From positions 1-64,000 of the forward strand of contig JAFLBN010000014.1 of NCBI GenBank assembly GCA_017303395.1: a stretch of DNA of 64,000 bases. Direction: 5' to 3'. The notes beneath the pieces are model-generated. The model saw only the letters and a program-made list of their open reading frames with translations, had not been told where the DNA came from and did not search any database. The DNA is from Chitinophagales bacterium (lineage in GTDB: Bacteria > Bacteroidota > Bacteroidia > Chitinophagales > Chitinophagaceae). Numbering within the stretch: position 1 is the stretch's first letter; the number at the start of each line of letters is the position of its first letter. Shown here piece by piece: positions 16,198-26,905 of this stretch. Both the position numbers and the translations under genes were made by a program.

Positions 16198-17469
16198 ATG
16201 CTGTACTATTTGTTTACATATCTGCGCGAGCACTTTGGCATGTTTGGAGCCGGGATGTTTTACTACATCACCTTCCGTGCAGCTATGGCTATCATACTTT
16301 CGCTGGTGATAACCACGGTGCTGGGCAAAAACCTGATTAACTACCTGCAACGCAAACAAATCGGCGAAACAGTGCGCGATTTGGGACTGGCAGGAGAGAA
16401 CCAGAAAAAAGGTACGCCTACTATGGGTGGTATCATCATAATTGCGGCTATACTGATACCTACGCTATTGTTTGCACGTGTAGAGAATGTGTACATCATC
16501 CTGATGATAATGAGTACCGTGTGGCTGGGATTGGTTGGTTTTCTAGATGACTATATCAAAGTATTCAAAAAGAATAAAGAAGGCCTTGCGGGTAGATTCA
16601 AGATAATGGGGCAGGTAGGTCTTGGTGCAATTGTTGGCCTTACATTGTATTATAACGATCACGTAGTAGTAACACGCGAGGTAAAAGAAAATGCACCAAT
16701 TGTATGTAATGCATCTGAAAAGCAAATAGGTAGTACCTACATGCGCAAAGACCAGAATGGTGCGGAGCATCAGTATGCAACAGTAAAAAGTGTAACGACT
16801 ACGATACCTTTTGTAAAGAGCCATGAGTTTAACTACGCGGGCATTGCAAGAGTATTTGGTGAAGGTGCTGTGAAGACAGCAACACCTATTATATATGTGC
16901 TGTTCGTCATCTTCATCATCACGGCAGTATCAAACGGTGCTAATATAACGGATGGTATAGATGGCCTTGCAACAGGTGTGTCGGCTATTATAGGTATATG
17001 CCTCGGTGTGTTTGCCTATGTATCGGGCAACTATGTATTTGCGGGCTACCTCAATATCATGCACATTCCAAACCTCGGCGAGCTATCCATATTCATCGGT
17101 GCGTTTGTAGGTGCATGTGTGGGCTTCCTGTGGTACAATGCATATCCTGCACAGGTGTTCATGGGCGATACGGGTAGCCTAGCATTGGGTGGCATCATCG
17201 CATCGCTGGCCATTATCGTAAGGAAGGAACTCCTGATACCTATTATATGCGGCATCTTCCTGGTAGAGAATCTTTCTGTAATGATACAGGTGGCATACTT
17301 CAAACACACTAAGAAGAAATATGGTGAAGGCCGCAGGATATTCCTGATGTCGCCACTGCACCACCACTACCAGAAGAAAGGCTACCATGAAAGTAAAATC
17401 GTAACAAGGTTTCTGATTATAGGCATACTGCTGGCTGTATTGAGTATTGTAACATTAAAAATGAGATAG
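16198..17469 (+). CDS. mraY: Phospho-MurNAc-pentapeptide transferase MraY
   Basis: Membrane enzyme that makes lipid I from UDP-MurNAc-pentapeptide and undecaprenyl phosphate. Around ten hydrophobic helices are visible. Catalytic motifs are present: D117-D118 (GFLDDYIK), [10 protein letters not shown] and SPLHHHYQ. At 423 residues it is longer than the about 360 of E. coli; the extra is a soluble insert between about residues 160 and 215, usual in Bacteroidota. Its stop TAG shares one base with the murD GTG. Confidence 0.95.
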   Translation: MLYYLFTYLREHFGMFGAGMFYYITFRAAMAIILSLVITTVLGKNLINYLQRKQIGETVRDLGLAGENQKKGTPTMGGIIIIAAILIPTLLFARVENVYIILMIMSTVWLGLVGFLDDYIKVFKKNKEGLAGRFKIMGQVGLGAIVGLTLYYNDHVVVTREVKENAPIVCNASEKQIGSTYMRKDQNGAEHQYATVKSVTTTIPFVKSHEFNYAGIARVFGEGAVKTATPIIYVLFVIFIITAVSNGANITDGIDGLATGVSAIIGICLGVFAYVSGNYVFAGYLNIMHIPNLGELSIFIGAFVGACVGFLWYNAYPAQVFMGDTGSLALGGIIASLAIIVRKELLIPIICGIFLVENLSVMIQVAYFKHTKKKYGEGRRIFLMSPLHHHYQKKGYHESKIVTRFLIIGILLAVLSIVTLKMR

Positions 17470-18827
17470 TGAGTAACGGACAACAAAAACGACTGGTGAT
17501 ACTGGGCGCTGCTGAAAGCGGTGTAGGTGCTGCTTTGCTGGGTAAACAGCAAGGATGGGATGTTTTTGTTACCGATGGAGGTAAAGTAAAAGACGAATAC
17601 AAAACAACACTGACAGAAGCAGGCATAGTATATGAAGAAGGCACACACAGCATCGGCAAAATCCTGAATGCTGATTGTGTAGTGAAGAGCCCGGGCATAC
17701 CGGACAAAGCACCTGTTGTAAAAGCAATACGCGAGGCTGGTATAGAAGTGTGTAGCGAGATTGAGTTTGGTTACCGCTACAAAGGTGACAGCAAAATAAT
17801 AGCCATCACAGGTAGTAATGGTAAGAGTACAACAACAAAACTAACATACCACTTGCTGAAAGAAGCAGGCTACGATGCTGCACTGGTAGGCAATATCGGC
17901 TACAGCTTTGCAAGGCAGATAGCAGAAAAGCCTGTTGCATGGTATGTGATAGAAGTAAGCAGTTTTCAGTTGGATGATATACACCAGTTTCGCCCCGATA
18001 TAGCGATACTGCTGAACATAACACCCGACCACCTTGACAGATATGATTACAAATTCGACAACTATATACGTTCTAAATTCCGCATCACCGAAAACCAGAC
18101 AAACAAAGATTTTTTCATTACTAACCTTGATGATAAAGTAATTACAGATCATCTCGCCAACCATTCCATTAATTCACACACAATCTATTTTACGATGAGC
18201 GAACAACAACAACCGAACGAGGGAGGATCCATTCAAAACGAACACATGAACATCAACTACAACGGTGAGGATATGAACATGTCTATACATGATCTTTCTC
18301 TAAAAGGCAGGCACAATCAATATAACAGCATGGCAGCAGGCATTTCGGCTCGTATTGCGGGTATTCGCAAAGAAAAAATCAGAGAGAGCTTCACATCGTT
18401 CGAAGGATTGGAACACCGTCTTGAATATGTTGCCACCGTGCGAGGTGTTGACTTTATCAACGACAGCAAGGCTACCAATGTAAACTCCGTATGGTTTGCA
18501 CTGGAAAGCATGAAGCAACCAACTATACTGATACTGGGCGGCCAGGACAAAGGCAATGACTATAACGAGATAATGGACCTCGTTAAGGAAAAAGTGAAGG
18601 CCATTGTTTGTATGGGTATAGACAATAAGCCAATCCACGATGCTTTTGATGGTGTGGTTGAAAACATCGCGGATACACAGAGTGCAAAAGATGCTGTAAA
18701 AGCAGCTTATGCCTTTGCCGACAAAGGTGACGCAGTATTGTTATCGCCTGCATGTGCCAGCTTCGATCTGTTTAAGAACTATGAAGACCGTGGCCGTCAG
18801 TTTAAAGATGCTGTGAAAGAACTGTAA
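17469..18827 (+). CDS. murD: UDP-MurNAc-L-alanine:D-glutamate ligase MurD
   Basis: Adds D-glutamate to UDP-MurNAc-L-alanine. The N-terminal Rossmann part starts VILGAAESGVGAA, the P-loop is ITGSNGKSTTTK (G115-T121 region), and the C-terminal part has the NDSKATN motif typical of MurD. It starts at a GTG that overlaps the mraY stop by one base. Length (452) is normal. It is followed after 19 bp by ftsW. Confidence 0.94.
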   Translation: MSNGQQKRLVILGAAESGVGAALLGKQQGWDVFVTDGGKVKDEYKTTLTEAGIVYEEGTHSIGKILNADCVVKSPGIPDKAPVVKAIREAGIEVCSEIEFGYRYKGDSKIIAITGSNGKSTTTKLTYHLLKEAGYDAALVGNIGYSFARQIAEKPVAWYVIEVSSFQLDDIHQFRPDIAILLNITPDHLDRYDYKFDNYIRSKFRITENQTNKDFFITNLDDKVITDHLANHSINSHTIYFTMSEQQQPNEGGSIQNEHMNINYNGEDMNMSIHDLSLKGRHNQYNSMAAGISARIAGIRKEKIRESFTSFEGLEHRLEYVATVRGVDFINDSKATNVNSVWFALESMKQPTILILGGQDKGNDYNEIMDLVKEKVKAIVCMGIDNKPIHDAFDGVVENIADTQSAKDAVKAAYAFADKGDAVLLSPACASFDLFKNYEDRGRQFKDAVKEL

Positions 18828-18846
18828 TTAATAAAGAGGAAAAGCA

Positions 18847-20052
18847 ATGGCAATGAACAAATTGTTGAATCGTACCAAAGGGGACAAAGTAATATGGGGG
18901 GTAGTCATCGTACTATCTTTCATAAGCCTGCTCGCTGTGTACAGCTCAACAGGTTCGCTTGCTTTCCGTATGTCTAAAAACCCGAGCTACTTCCTGATGA
19001 AACACCTGATGGTGCTGGCGCTGGGTTTGGTGATAATATATGGTGTGCATCTGGTAAACTATACAAAGTTCGCTCGTATAGCTATCATGTTGTACCTCTT
19101 AAGTTTGCCGTTACTCATTTATACATTGTTTTTCGGGGCTACGCTCAATGAGGGTTCTCGTTGGATAAAGCTCCCTGTTATCAACCTTACATTCCAGACA
19201 TCAGACCTTGCAAAGCTGGCTTTGTTCATGTTCCTGGCAAGGATACTGAGTATCAAACAGAATGTAATTAAAGATTGGAAGAAAGGTTTTATGCCTGCGC
19301 TGATACCTGTACTGGTAACGTGTGCACTTATTGCCCCTGCCAATCTCTCAACCGCACTGATGCTTGGTTTTACATGTTGCATACTGTTCTTCATAGGCAG
19401 GGTACAGGTAAAACACATCATGATGCTGGCTGTAGCCGGTGTGATTGGTGTGGTAGGATTGTTCTTTGTTTCAAAAGCTACAGGTTTTGGTCGCGCTGCT
19501 ACATGGGAGCAACGTATTAAAGACTTTGCAGGCAGCAGCGAAGGCAAAGACGGAAAGAAAAAAGAAGACGTGTTTCAGGTACAGCAGGCAAAGATTGCTA
19601 TTGCAAACGGAGGACTTACAGGTCGTGGGCCGGGTAAGAGCCTGCAACGCAATTTTCTGCCACACCCTTATTCAGATTTCATCTACTCTATAGTAGTTGA
19701 AGAATATGGATTGGTAGGCGGTGCATTTGTTGTGATACTGTATTTGCTGTTTTTGTGGAGAAGCATACAGATATTCAGGCGATGTCCTTATGCATTCGGT
19801 GCATTCCTTGCAGTGGGGTTGAGTATTACGCTCGTATTTCAGGCAATGCTGAACATGGCGGTGAATGTACATCTGGTGCCTGTAACCGGTCTGACATTGC
19901 CACTGATAAGTATGGGTGGTTCGTCTATCTGGTTCACCAGTATTGCCATAGGTGTGGTGCTGAGTGTGAGCAGGTATGTAGATGAAAACGAAGGAAAGAA
20001 AAAAATAAACGAAGAAACTAAAGTGAAAACTCCAAAAGCTGCGGTAGCGTAA
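18847..20052 (+). CDS. ftsW: SEDS glycosyltransferase FtsW
   Basis: Septal peptidoglycan polymerase that works with FtsI. The 401-residue protein has about ten membrane helices and SEDS signatures such as LNEGSRWIKL, FQTSDLAKLA, PDFIYSI-like PYSDFIYSIVVEEYGLVG and the late MGGSSIW. Catalytic Asp and nearby loop are in the expected place. A short Lys-rich cytoplasmic tail follows the last helix. GAGGAAAA before the ATG is one of the few Shine-Dalgarno-like sites in this cluster. A second ATG lies two codons on. Confidence 0.93.
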   Translation: MAMNKLLNRTKGDKVIWGVVIVLSFISLLAVYSSTGSLAFRMSKNPSYFLMKHLMVLALGLVIIYGVHLVNYTKFARIAIMLYLLSLPLLIYTLFFGATLNEGSRWIKLPVINLTFQTSDLAKLALFMFLARILSIKQNVIKDWKKGFMPALIPVLVTCALIAPANLSTALMLGFTCCILFFIGRVQVKHIMMLAVAGVIGVVGLFFVSKATGFGRAATWEQRIKDFAGSSEGKDGKKKEDVFQVQQAKIAIANGGLTGRGPGKSLQRNFLPHPYSDFIYSIVVEEYGLVGGAFVVILYLLFLWRSIQIFRRCPYAFGAFLAVGLSITLVFQAMLNMAVNVHLVPVTGLTLPLISMGGSSIWFTSIAIGVVLSVSRYVDENEGKKKINEETKVKTPKAAVA

Positions 20053-20053
20053 G

Positions 20054-21151
20054 ATGAGCAACAAACGCATCATAATAGCAGGTGGTGGTACTGGCGGGCA
20101 TATATTCCCGGCTGTGGCCATAGGCCATGCGTTGCAGCAATTGCAACCGGGTACAGAGCTGCTGTTTGTAGGTGCGCAAGGCAAGATGGAAATGGAGAAA
20201 GTGCCACAGGAAGGTTTTAAAATAGTTGGGCTGGATATAGTAGGCTTCAACAGGAGTAATATGTTGAAGAACCTGTTGCTGCCTTATAAAATGCTGAAGA
20301 GTGCTTTGCATGCACGCAGCATACTGAAAGATTTTAAGCCGCATGCCGTGGTGGGTGTTGGTGGTTATGCCAGCTTCCCTGTACTGAATGCAGCGCAGGG
20401 TATGGGTATACCTACATTGATACAGGAACAAAATTCTTACGCAGGTAAGAGCAATAAAATATTGAGCAGGAAAGCTAAAGCAGTGTGTGTGGCTTATGAG
20501 AAGATGGATAAATTCTTTCCTGCAGATAAGTTGATACTGACAGGCAATCCTGTACGTAGCAAAATATCACAATCAACACTGGACAGGGCAGAAGGGCAGG
20601 CATGGTTGGGTATGAACAACTTCAGGAAAACAATACTGGTAGTTGGTGGCAGCCTCGGTGCAAAATCTATCAATGAAGCAATAGATGCAAACCTTGAAGA
20701 GATACTGCAACAGGATGTGCAGATAGTGTGGCAGACAGGTAAGCCTTATTACGAACAGGCAAAACAAAGAGCTGCTGCATTTGGTGATAAAGTAAAAGTG
20801 TTCGACTTCATACGTGAGATGGACTATGCATATGCAGCGGCAGATGTAGTGGTATCGAGAGCAGGCGCGTTGGCAATAGCAGAACTCTGCATCGTGGCTA
20901 AGCCTGTAATATTTGTGCCATATCCGTTTGCTGCCGAAGACCATCAGACAAGTAATGCAATGGCATTGGTAGAACACAATGCCGCCATGATGGTGAAAGA
21001 CAGTGATGCGAAAACAGAACTGGTAAAGAAATTGAAAATGCTGCTGCAGGATGCATCTATGCAGGAGATAATGGTAAAAGCCCTGAAGGTACTTGCCATA
21101 AAAGATGCAGATAAAAGAATAGCTGAAAAAGTATTAGCGATAGCGCAATGA
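20054..21151 (+). CDS. murG: UDP-GlcNAc:lipid I transferase MurG
   Basis: Adds N-acetylglucosamine to lipid I at the inner face of the membrane, giving lipid II. The glycine loop G10-GGTGGH16 is at the N-terminus, a second GGSLGA loop opens the C-terminal domain, and the acceptor-site segment HQTSNA is present. Length (365) is normal. It begins one base after the ftsW stop and overlaps murC by ATGA. Confidence 0.95.
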   Translation: MSNKRIIIAGGGTGGHIFPAVAIGHALQQLQPGTELLFVGAQGKMEMEKVPQEGFKIVGLDIVGFNRSNMLKNLLLPYKMLKSALHARSILKDFKPHAVVGVGGYASFPVLNAAQGMGIPTLIQEQNSYAGKSNKILSRKAKAVCVAYEKMDKFFPADKLILTGNPVRSKISQSTLDRAEGQAWLGMNNFRKTILVVGGSLGAKSINEAIDANLEEILQQDVQIVWQTGKPYYEQAKQRAAAFGDKVKVFDFIREMDYAYAAADVVVSRAGALAIAELCIVAKPVIFVPYPFAAEDHQTSNAMALVEHNAAMMVKDSDAKTELVKKLKMLLQDASMQEIMVKALKVLAIKDADKRIAEKVLAIAQ

Positions 21152-22506
21152 ATGTAAGAGCATTAAAACGGGTTTATTTCGTAGGTATCGGTGGTATCGG
21201 TATGAGTGCGCTTGCACGCTTCTTCCGCAGCCAGGGTACTGTGGTGAATGGCTATGACCGTACAGAAACTGCGCTGACTAAACAACTGGTAGCAGAGGAT
21301 ATGGGTGTTCATTATACTGATGACATCAACCTGCTGGATAAAGAAACAGAACTGGTAGTATATACGCCTGCCATACCTAAAGACCATGCAGAGCTCAACT
21401 GGTATCGTGATAATGGCTTTGCAGTGTACAAACGCAGCGATGTATTGCAATGGATAACAGAGGCATTGTTCTCAGTAACAGTTGCAGGTACGCATGGTAA
21501 AACAACTATCTCTACCATGATAGCTTACTTGCTGCGCGAAACAGGTTATGGATGTAATGCCTTCCTGGGTGGTATTTCTGTAAACTACAACAGCAACTAC
21601 TGGAGCAGTGATAACGCAACAGCGGTGATAGAAGCAGATGAGTATGACAGGAGCTTCCTGAAACTCTTTCCCGATATAGCTGTGCTGACTGCTATGGATG
21701 CTGACCATCTGGATATATATGGTACTGCTGAAGAAGTGGAGGCTGCATTTATACAGTATACCAAAAACATAAAACCGGGCGGTACGCTGATAGCAAAACA
21801 CGGACTGCACAGGGCAAAAGATTTACAGGCATCAAACATCATCACCTACAGCCTTCAAAATGATGCAGCTGATGTGTATGGTACGAACATAGTACAGAAA
21901 GACGGTGGTTACATTTTTGATGTGATAGGTAATGGCTGGATAGTGAATGGTGTACACCTGCCGATAGGGGGTATGCATAACGTAGAAAATTCGATTGCTG
22001 CAATAGCTGTAACACAACAATTGAAAATAGAAGCAGGCCTGGTGAAAGATGCTCTGGCAGGTTTCAAAGGCATCAAACGCAGGTTTGAATATGTAGTGAA
22101 GAACGATAAAGTGGTGTACATAGATGACTATGCGCATCATCCTGAAGAACTGGCTGCGCTGATAAAGAGCGCAAAGCGTTTGTTTGCAGGACGTAAATGT
22201 GTAGTAGCATTTCAACCCCACCTGTTCAGCCGCACACGCGACTTTGCAGATGGTTTTGCAGAAAGCCTGAGCATGGCCGATGAGGTGATATTGCTGGATA
22301 TATACCCTGCACGCGAATTACCTATTGAAGGTGTTACGTCGCAGATGATAGCAGACAGGATGGGCAATCCGAATCATACTATTCTTAGCAAGGAAGGTTT
22401 GATTGACTACGTAAAAGCTGCACCGCTTGATCTGTTTATAACAGCAGGTGCGGGCGATATAGATAAACTGGTGAATCCAATAAAAGAGATACTGGAAAAT
22501 AAATAA
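21148..22506 (+). CDS. murC: UDP-MurNAc:L-alanine ligase MurC
   Basis: First amino-acid-adding ligase of the pathway. The Rossmann start is VYFVGIGGIGMSALA, the ATP loop is AGTHGKTT (G114-T120), and the C-terminal part has DDYAHHPEE and FQPHLFSRT, diagnostic of MurC. Length 452. Overlaps murG by 4 bp and shares its last base with the ftsQ ATG (TAATG). Confidence 0.95.
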   Translation: MNVRALKRVYFVGIGGIGMSALARFFRSQGTVVNGYDRTETALTKQLVAEDMGVHYTDDINLLDKETELVVYTPAIPKDHAELNWYRDNGFAVYKRSDVLQWITEALFSVTVAGTHGKTTISTMIAYLLRETGYGCNAFLGGISVNYNSNYWSSDNATAVIEADEYDRSFLKLFPDIAVLTAMDADHLDIYGTAEEVEAAFIQYTKNIKPGGTLIAKHGLHRAKDLQASNIITYSLQNDAADVYGTNIVQKDGGYIFDVIGNGWIVNGVHLPIGGMHNVENSIAAIAVTQQLKIEAGLVKDALAGFKGIKRRFEYVVKNDKVVYIDDYAHHPEELAALIKSAKRLFAGRKCVVAFQPHLFSRTRDFADGFAESLSMADEVILLDIYPARELPIEGVTSQMIADRMGNPNHTILSKEGLIDYVKAAPLDLFITAGAGDIDKLVNPIKEILENK

Positions 22507-23657
22507 TGAGCGAGAAGCGCAAAATATCGATTCGTAAAATAATGCAAACACTGGTTACCGTGTTGGTAACAGGTGGATGTATTGCAGCGATGACCAGCGC
22601 AGCACGCAGACAGGATGCGAAGCATATAAAAGACTTCAGCATCAATATAAAGAATGATCAGTTTGGTTTTGTAGATAAAGCAGATGTGAAAATAAAACTG
22701 CTGAACGATAAGGATATAGATGTAAAGAAGATATCGCTGGGTAGGTTGGATATAGGTAAGATGGAGAAGATTGTAGCAACTAATCCATGGGTGGCAGATG
22801 CACAAGTGTTTGTAGATAATGAAAAAGTAGTGCATGTAAACCTGACACAGCGTGTGCCTGTTGTAAGGATTTTTGACCAGGCGGGTAATAGTTATTATCT
22901 GGACAACGTACACAAAGCAATGCCGCTTAGCGAAAGGTATATACACTACACAACAGTGGTTACAAATGTACCGGTGCTGAAAGATGATAGTCTTGGCAAT
23001 TCGTTGAAAGCGCAGATAGTAAAAGTGGTAAGGCAGGTAGAGCGCGACAGCTTCTGGAATGCACAGGTGTCGCAGATAATACTGAACGACGACAGAGCGT
23101 TTGAATTAGTGCCTGTATTAGGCAATCATAAAATACTGATTGGCGATACATCGAATCTGGAAGAGAAGTTTGAAAACCTCTATGCGTTCTACAAAAAGGT
23201 AATGACACGTATTGGTTGGGATAAATACGAAGTGCTGGATGCAAGGTATAAAGGACAGGTAGTAGCATCGCCTGCACTGCCGTGGAAAGCACCGACTGAC
23301 AAGGCCCTGAGCAATATGAACTGGGTGAAGAGTATAATAGGTAGCGATAGTAATAAAGTGATAGCTCCGTTACCAAAGCCGATAACACCACAGCCTGTGC
23401 AGCAACAAGTAGTAGCGGCTGCGCCGCCTAAGCCGGCAGTTGTACAGCAACCAAAACCTGTACCACAACCGCAGGTGAAGAAACAGGAAACCAAGAAGCA
23501 GGAGCCGTTAATAAAGAAACTTGAACCCAAAGCGATAAAGAAAATAGATAAGAATCCCGAACAAAAGAAACCTGAGAACAAACCCAAACCTAAAGCCACG
23601 GAAAAACCAAAAGAGCAAAACAAAGAAGAACAAAAACCGAAGTATCTGTACCAGTAA
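22506..23657 (+). CDS. ftsQ: Division protein FtsQ with long basic Pro/Lys/Gln tail
   Basis: Bitopic membrane protein that links early and late divisome components. One helix (about residues 12-35) is followed by a POTRA-like region (KDFSINIKNDQFGFVDKADVK) and the beta domain. The last roughly 100 residues (from about 285) are an unusual low-complexity tail rich in Pro, Lys, Gln and Glu (for example VKKQETKKQEPLIKKLEP), which most FtsQ proteins lack. It would lie in the periplasm and is strongly basic. The frame is intact and its codon use blends with the rest, so it is not a frameshift artefact. A 36-bp gap precedes ftsA. Confidence 0.88.
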   Translation: MSEKRKISIRKIMQTLVTVLVTGGCIAAMTSAARRQDAKHIKDFSINIKNDQFGFVDKADVKIKLLNDKDIDVKKISLGRLDIGKMEKIVATNPWVADAQVFVDNEKVVHVNLTQRVPVVRIFDQAGNSYYLDNVHKAMPLSERYIHYTTVVTNVPVLKDDSLGNSLKAQIVKVVRQVERDSFWNAQVSQIILNDDRAFELVPVLGNHKILIGDTSNLEEKFENLYAFYKKVMTRIGWDKYEVLDARYKGQVVASPALPWKAPTDKALSNMNWVKSIIGSDSNKVIAPLPKPITPQPVQQQVVAAAPPKPAVVQQPKPVPQPQVKKQETKKQEPLIKKLEPKAIKKIDKNPEQKKPENKPKPKATEKPKEQNKEEQKPKYLYQ

Positions 23658-23693
23658 CGCAATAAAAAACTAACAGCATAAACGCAACGCAAT

Positions 23694-25103
23694 ATGAGTA
23701 AAAAAGAACAACCCATCATTGTCGGCCTCGACATAGGTACTACGAAAGTAGTAGCCATAGCGGGCCGTAAAAACGAGTATGGAAAACTTGAAATACTCGG
23801 TTTTGGTAAGTCGGAATCGCAAGGTGTAAGCCACGGTGTGGTGATGAACATCGAGCAGTGTATCCGCTCTATTGAGCAGGCTATTGAAAAATGCCTGTTG
23901 TCAAACCCGAATCTCGAAATCAAAGAGGTGTATGTGGGTATTGCAGGCCAGCACATTAAGAGCCTGCAAACACGTGGCGACCGTGTTCGTACACGCATTG
24001 ATGAAGAGATTAGCAAAGAAGATATTGATTTGCTGATTCGTGATCAGTATAAAACATATATACCGGCGGGCGACCAGATTATCGACATCGTACCGCAGGA
24101 GTTTATGGTAGATAGTACACCGAACGTAATAGACCCTGTGGGTATGAGTGGTGTGAAAATCGGTGCGAACTTCCACATTGTTACGGGCGACCGTAATGCA
24201 ATACGCAACATTAAACGTTGTGTAGATAAAGCAAACCTGAACACAAGAGATCTTGTATTGCAGCCACTAGCTTCTGCCGCAGCCGTAATGAACGATGAAG
24301 ACCTGGAAGCAGGTGTTGCCATCGTGGATATTGGTGGTGGTACTACAGATATGGCTGTGTTTTATGATGGTGTGCTGAAGCATACTGCCGTAATACCATA
24401 TGCTGGTGTAAACATCACTAACGATATACGCAACGGACTGGGCGTATTGCGTGCACAGGCAGAGCAGATGAAAGTGCAGTTTGGTACTGCATTGGCAGAT
24501 GAAGCGAACGCTAACGCATACATCACTATCCCGGGCTTGCGTGGTTTGCCGCCAAAAGAAATTTCTGTAAAAAACCTGGCAAACATCATTCAGGCGCGTA
24601 TGCAGGAGATACTCGACTATGTTGTGTATCACCTGAAACAAATAGGACTGGATAAAAAATTGTATGGTGGCATAATACTGACTGGTGGTGGTGCGCAACT
24701 GAAGCACATCATTCAACTGACAGAATATGTAACAGGTTTGGGTGCACGCATCGGCTACCCTAACGAACACCTTTCAGGCAACGATACTGAAACAATGATG
24801 AACCCGATGTACTCTACGTGTATAGGACTGATACTGCGTGGGTACCACGACTACGAAAACGGCAGACTGCGTTTTGTAGGCGAGGGTGGCAACATCATGC
24901 ACATCAGTGCAGAAGAAGCGAAAGCAATTGCTGAAAATCTGAAAGTAGTAGAAGACACCGTAGAAACGGAAGAAGGCGAAGATGCCGAAACAAAGCAAAG
25001 GAAGAATGTGAAGCGCAGTGAGAACTTCAAAAAACTCTTCGACGGCTTCAAAGGCAAATTCATGAAGCTGTTTGAAGAAGTAGATGATCAGGAAATGGAA
25101 TAA
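23694..25103 (+). CDS. ftsA: Cell division ATPase FtsA
   Basis: Actin-like protein that anchors FtsZ to the membrane and recruits later proteins. Phosphate-1 motif DIGTTKVVAIAG at the N-terminus, SHV insert-like 1C domain, phosphate-2 IVDIGGGTTDMA and adenosine motif LTGGGAQLK are all present. Length is 469, longer than the about 420 of E. coli; the extra is an acidic linker (VETEEGEDAETKQRK) before a C-terminal amphipathic helix (FKKLFDGFKGKFMKLFEE) suited to membrane binding. Confidence 0.95.
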   Translation: MSKKEQPIIVGLDIGTTKVVAIAGRKNEYGKLEILGFGKSESQGVSHGVVMNIEQCIRSIEQAIEKCLLSNPNLEIKEVYVGIAGQHIKSLQTRGDRVRTRIDEEISKEDIDLLIRDQYKTYIPAGDQIIDIVPQEFMVDSTPNVIDPVGMSGVKIGANFHIVTGDRNAIRNIKRCVDKANLNTRDLVLQPLASAAAVMNDEDLEAGVAIVDIGGGTTDMAVFYDGVLKHTAVIPYAGVNITNDIRNGLGVLRAQAEQMKVQFGTALADEANANAYITIPGLRGLPPKEISVKNLANIIQARMQEILDYVVYHLKQIGLDKKLYGGIILTGGGAQLKHIIQLTEYVTGLGARIGYPNEHLSGNDTETMMNPMYSTCIGLILRGYHDYENGRLRFVGEGGNIMHISAEEAKAIAENLKVVEDTVETEEGEDAETKQRKNVKRSENFKKLFDGFKGKFMKLFEEVDDQEME

Positions 25104-25173
25104 CCCCCGAAACAAATTCACAACCACATATAAATAACAAAAGAATTACTAACCCAACAAAAAGCAAAATTGT

Positions 25174-26868
25174 ATGATACATTTCGAAATCCCCAAAAAT
25201 CAATCATCTATCCTGAAAGTGATAGGTGTAGGCGGTGGTGGCAGCAATGCTGTTAACTACATGCACAGCCTTGGTATTGAAGGCGTTGATTTTGTAATCT
25301 GCAACACTGATTCTCAGGCACTGGCATTGAGCCCTGTAGCTAATAAGATTCAGCTGGGGCCGCATCTTACACAAGGTTTGGGTGCAGGCGCCAATCCCGA
25401 AATCGGCAAGCAGGCAAGCGAAGAAAGCATTGAGGATATCTCTAAAATATTGAAAGTAAATACCCGTATGGCATTCATTACTGCCGGTATGGGTGGTGGT
25501 ACAGGTACAGGTGGTGCGCCTGTAGTGGCTAAAATATGTCGCGACCTAGGCATCCTGACGGTTGGTATCGTTACCACTCCGTTTACTTACGAAGGCCGTA
25601 AACGCCTGAAACAAGCACAGGAAGGTATAGACCGCATGCGCGAGCATGTAGATACTATCCTGATAATATCTAACGACAAACTGCGCCAGCAATGTGGCAA
25701 CCTGCCATTCACGCAGGCATTTGCAAAAGCAGATGATGTGTTGGCAACTGCGGCAAAATGTATAACAGACGTTATCACATCTACAGGACAGATAAACGTT
25801 GACTTTGCAGACGTTTGCACTGTAATGAAAAACGGTGGTGTTGCAATACTTGGTGCTGCACAGGTAGGTGGCGAAAACCGCGCACTGCATGCTGTAGAAC
25901 AAGCACTGAACTCTCCGTTGCTGAATGACAGCGATATCCGTGGTGCTAAATGGATACTGCTGAACATCACATCAAGCGCAGGTGAGCACGAGCATACAAT
26001 GGACGAAGCAGAAGCAATACAGGCTTATGTACAACAGCAAGCCGGTGATAATTGCGATGTTATCCTAGGTATGGGTCACGATCCTAATCTGGGTGATAAA
26101 ATAGCAGTTACAATCATTGCTACAGGTTTCAACCACAATGAACTGAACATTGAGATTCCTGAAAAAAGCAATCAACCTGAGAAAATAGTTGTACAACTGG
26201 GCGATGCTAATGCGAGTATGTCAGCTCCTGCCGCACCTGCTCCTGTAGCTGCCGTGCCAACACCTGCTCCACAGGTAGATGCGATGGCACCAACATTGGT
26301 AGAAATGCAGACTCCTAAGCATGTAGTAATAGATGTAAAGCCTGCTTTCCCAACTGCTGCTGCTGAACAGAAAGAAATCTTCTCGCTGGAAGCAACACCT
26401 GCTCCTGCACCTGTAGCTGCTGTACCTGAAGTGCCGCAAACACCGGTTAGCAAAATAGAAGAGCCGGCTAAACCTGCTGAAGAAAGCATACAACTGGTAA
26501 TAAAAAATGAAGCTCCTGCTCCAACACCAACACCTGTACAGGAAACACCTGTAATGAAAGTAGGAGAGCGCGTGCTGACAGCTGAAGAAATAGAAGAAAA
26601 GCGACGTTTTGAAGAACAGAAGCGTGCGCTGGAAGAAAGAGCAGAGCGCCTGCGCCGCATGAGCTTCAACATCAAAACAAATGAAAGCGCAGACGATGTA
26701 GAGAATGTACCTGCATACGTTCGTCGCAACATGCAGATAGATAATGGCGTAGCATCTTCAGATACCTTCTACAGCGGGTATAGCGTAGGTGTAAACGACC
26801 AGCAAAATGGTTCTCAGGCAAGCATCCAAACCATCAACACATTCCTTGATGGCAAAAAGCCTGACTAA
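25174..26868 (+). CDS. ftsZ: Cell division GTPase FtsZ
   Basis: Tubulin-like GTPase that forms the division ring. The tubulin signature G107-GGTGTG113 and GVGGGGSNA start are present, with T7-loop region NVDFADV. After the core (about 1-335) comes a long linker rich in Ala, Pro and Val (about 345-475), then a charged helix (EEKRRFEEQKRALEERAER). A conserved tail around residues 511-519 (NVPAYVRRN) is the likely FtsA contact. About 45 residues follow that peptide, ending NTFLDGKKPD, as is usual in this phylum. Total 564 residues. Last gene of the cluster, with a strong terminator behind. Confidence 0.96.
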   Translation: MIHFEIPKNQSSILKVIGVGGGGSNAVNYMHSLGIEGVDFVICNTDSQALALSPVANKIQLGPHLTQGLGAGANPEIGKQASEESIEDISKILKVNTRMAFITAGMGGGTGTGGAPVVAKICRDLGILTVGIVTTPFTYEGRKRLKQAQEGIDRMREHVDTILIISNDKLRQQCGNLPFTQAFAKADDVLATAAKCITDVITSTGQINVDFADVCTVMKNGGVAILGAAQVGGENRALHAVEQALNSPLLNDSDIRGAKWILLNITSSAGEHEHTMDEAEAIQAYVQQQAGDNCDVILGMGHDPNLGDKIAVTIIATGFNHNELNIEIPEKSNQPEKIVVQLGDANASMSAPAAPAPVAAVPTPAPQVDAMAPTLVEMQTPKHVVIDVKPAFPTAAAEQKEIFSLEATPAPAPVAAVPEVPQTPVSKIEEPAKPAEESIQLVIKNEAPAPTPTPVQETPVMKVGERVLTAEEIEEKRRFEEQKRALEERAERLRRMSFNIKTNESADDVENVPAYVRRNMQIDNGVASSDTFYSGYSVGVNDQQNGSQASIQTINTFLDGKKPD

Positions 26869-26905
26869 TACTTAGTCTCTTTTGTTATATTTCATATTGC
26901 GTAAC

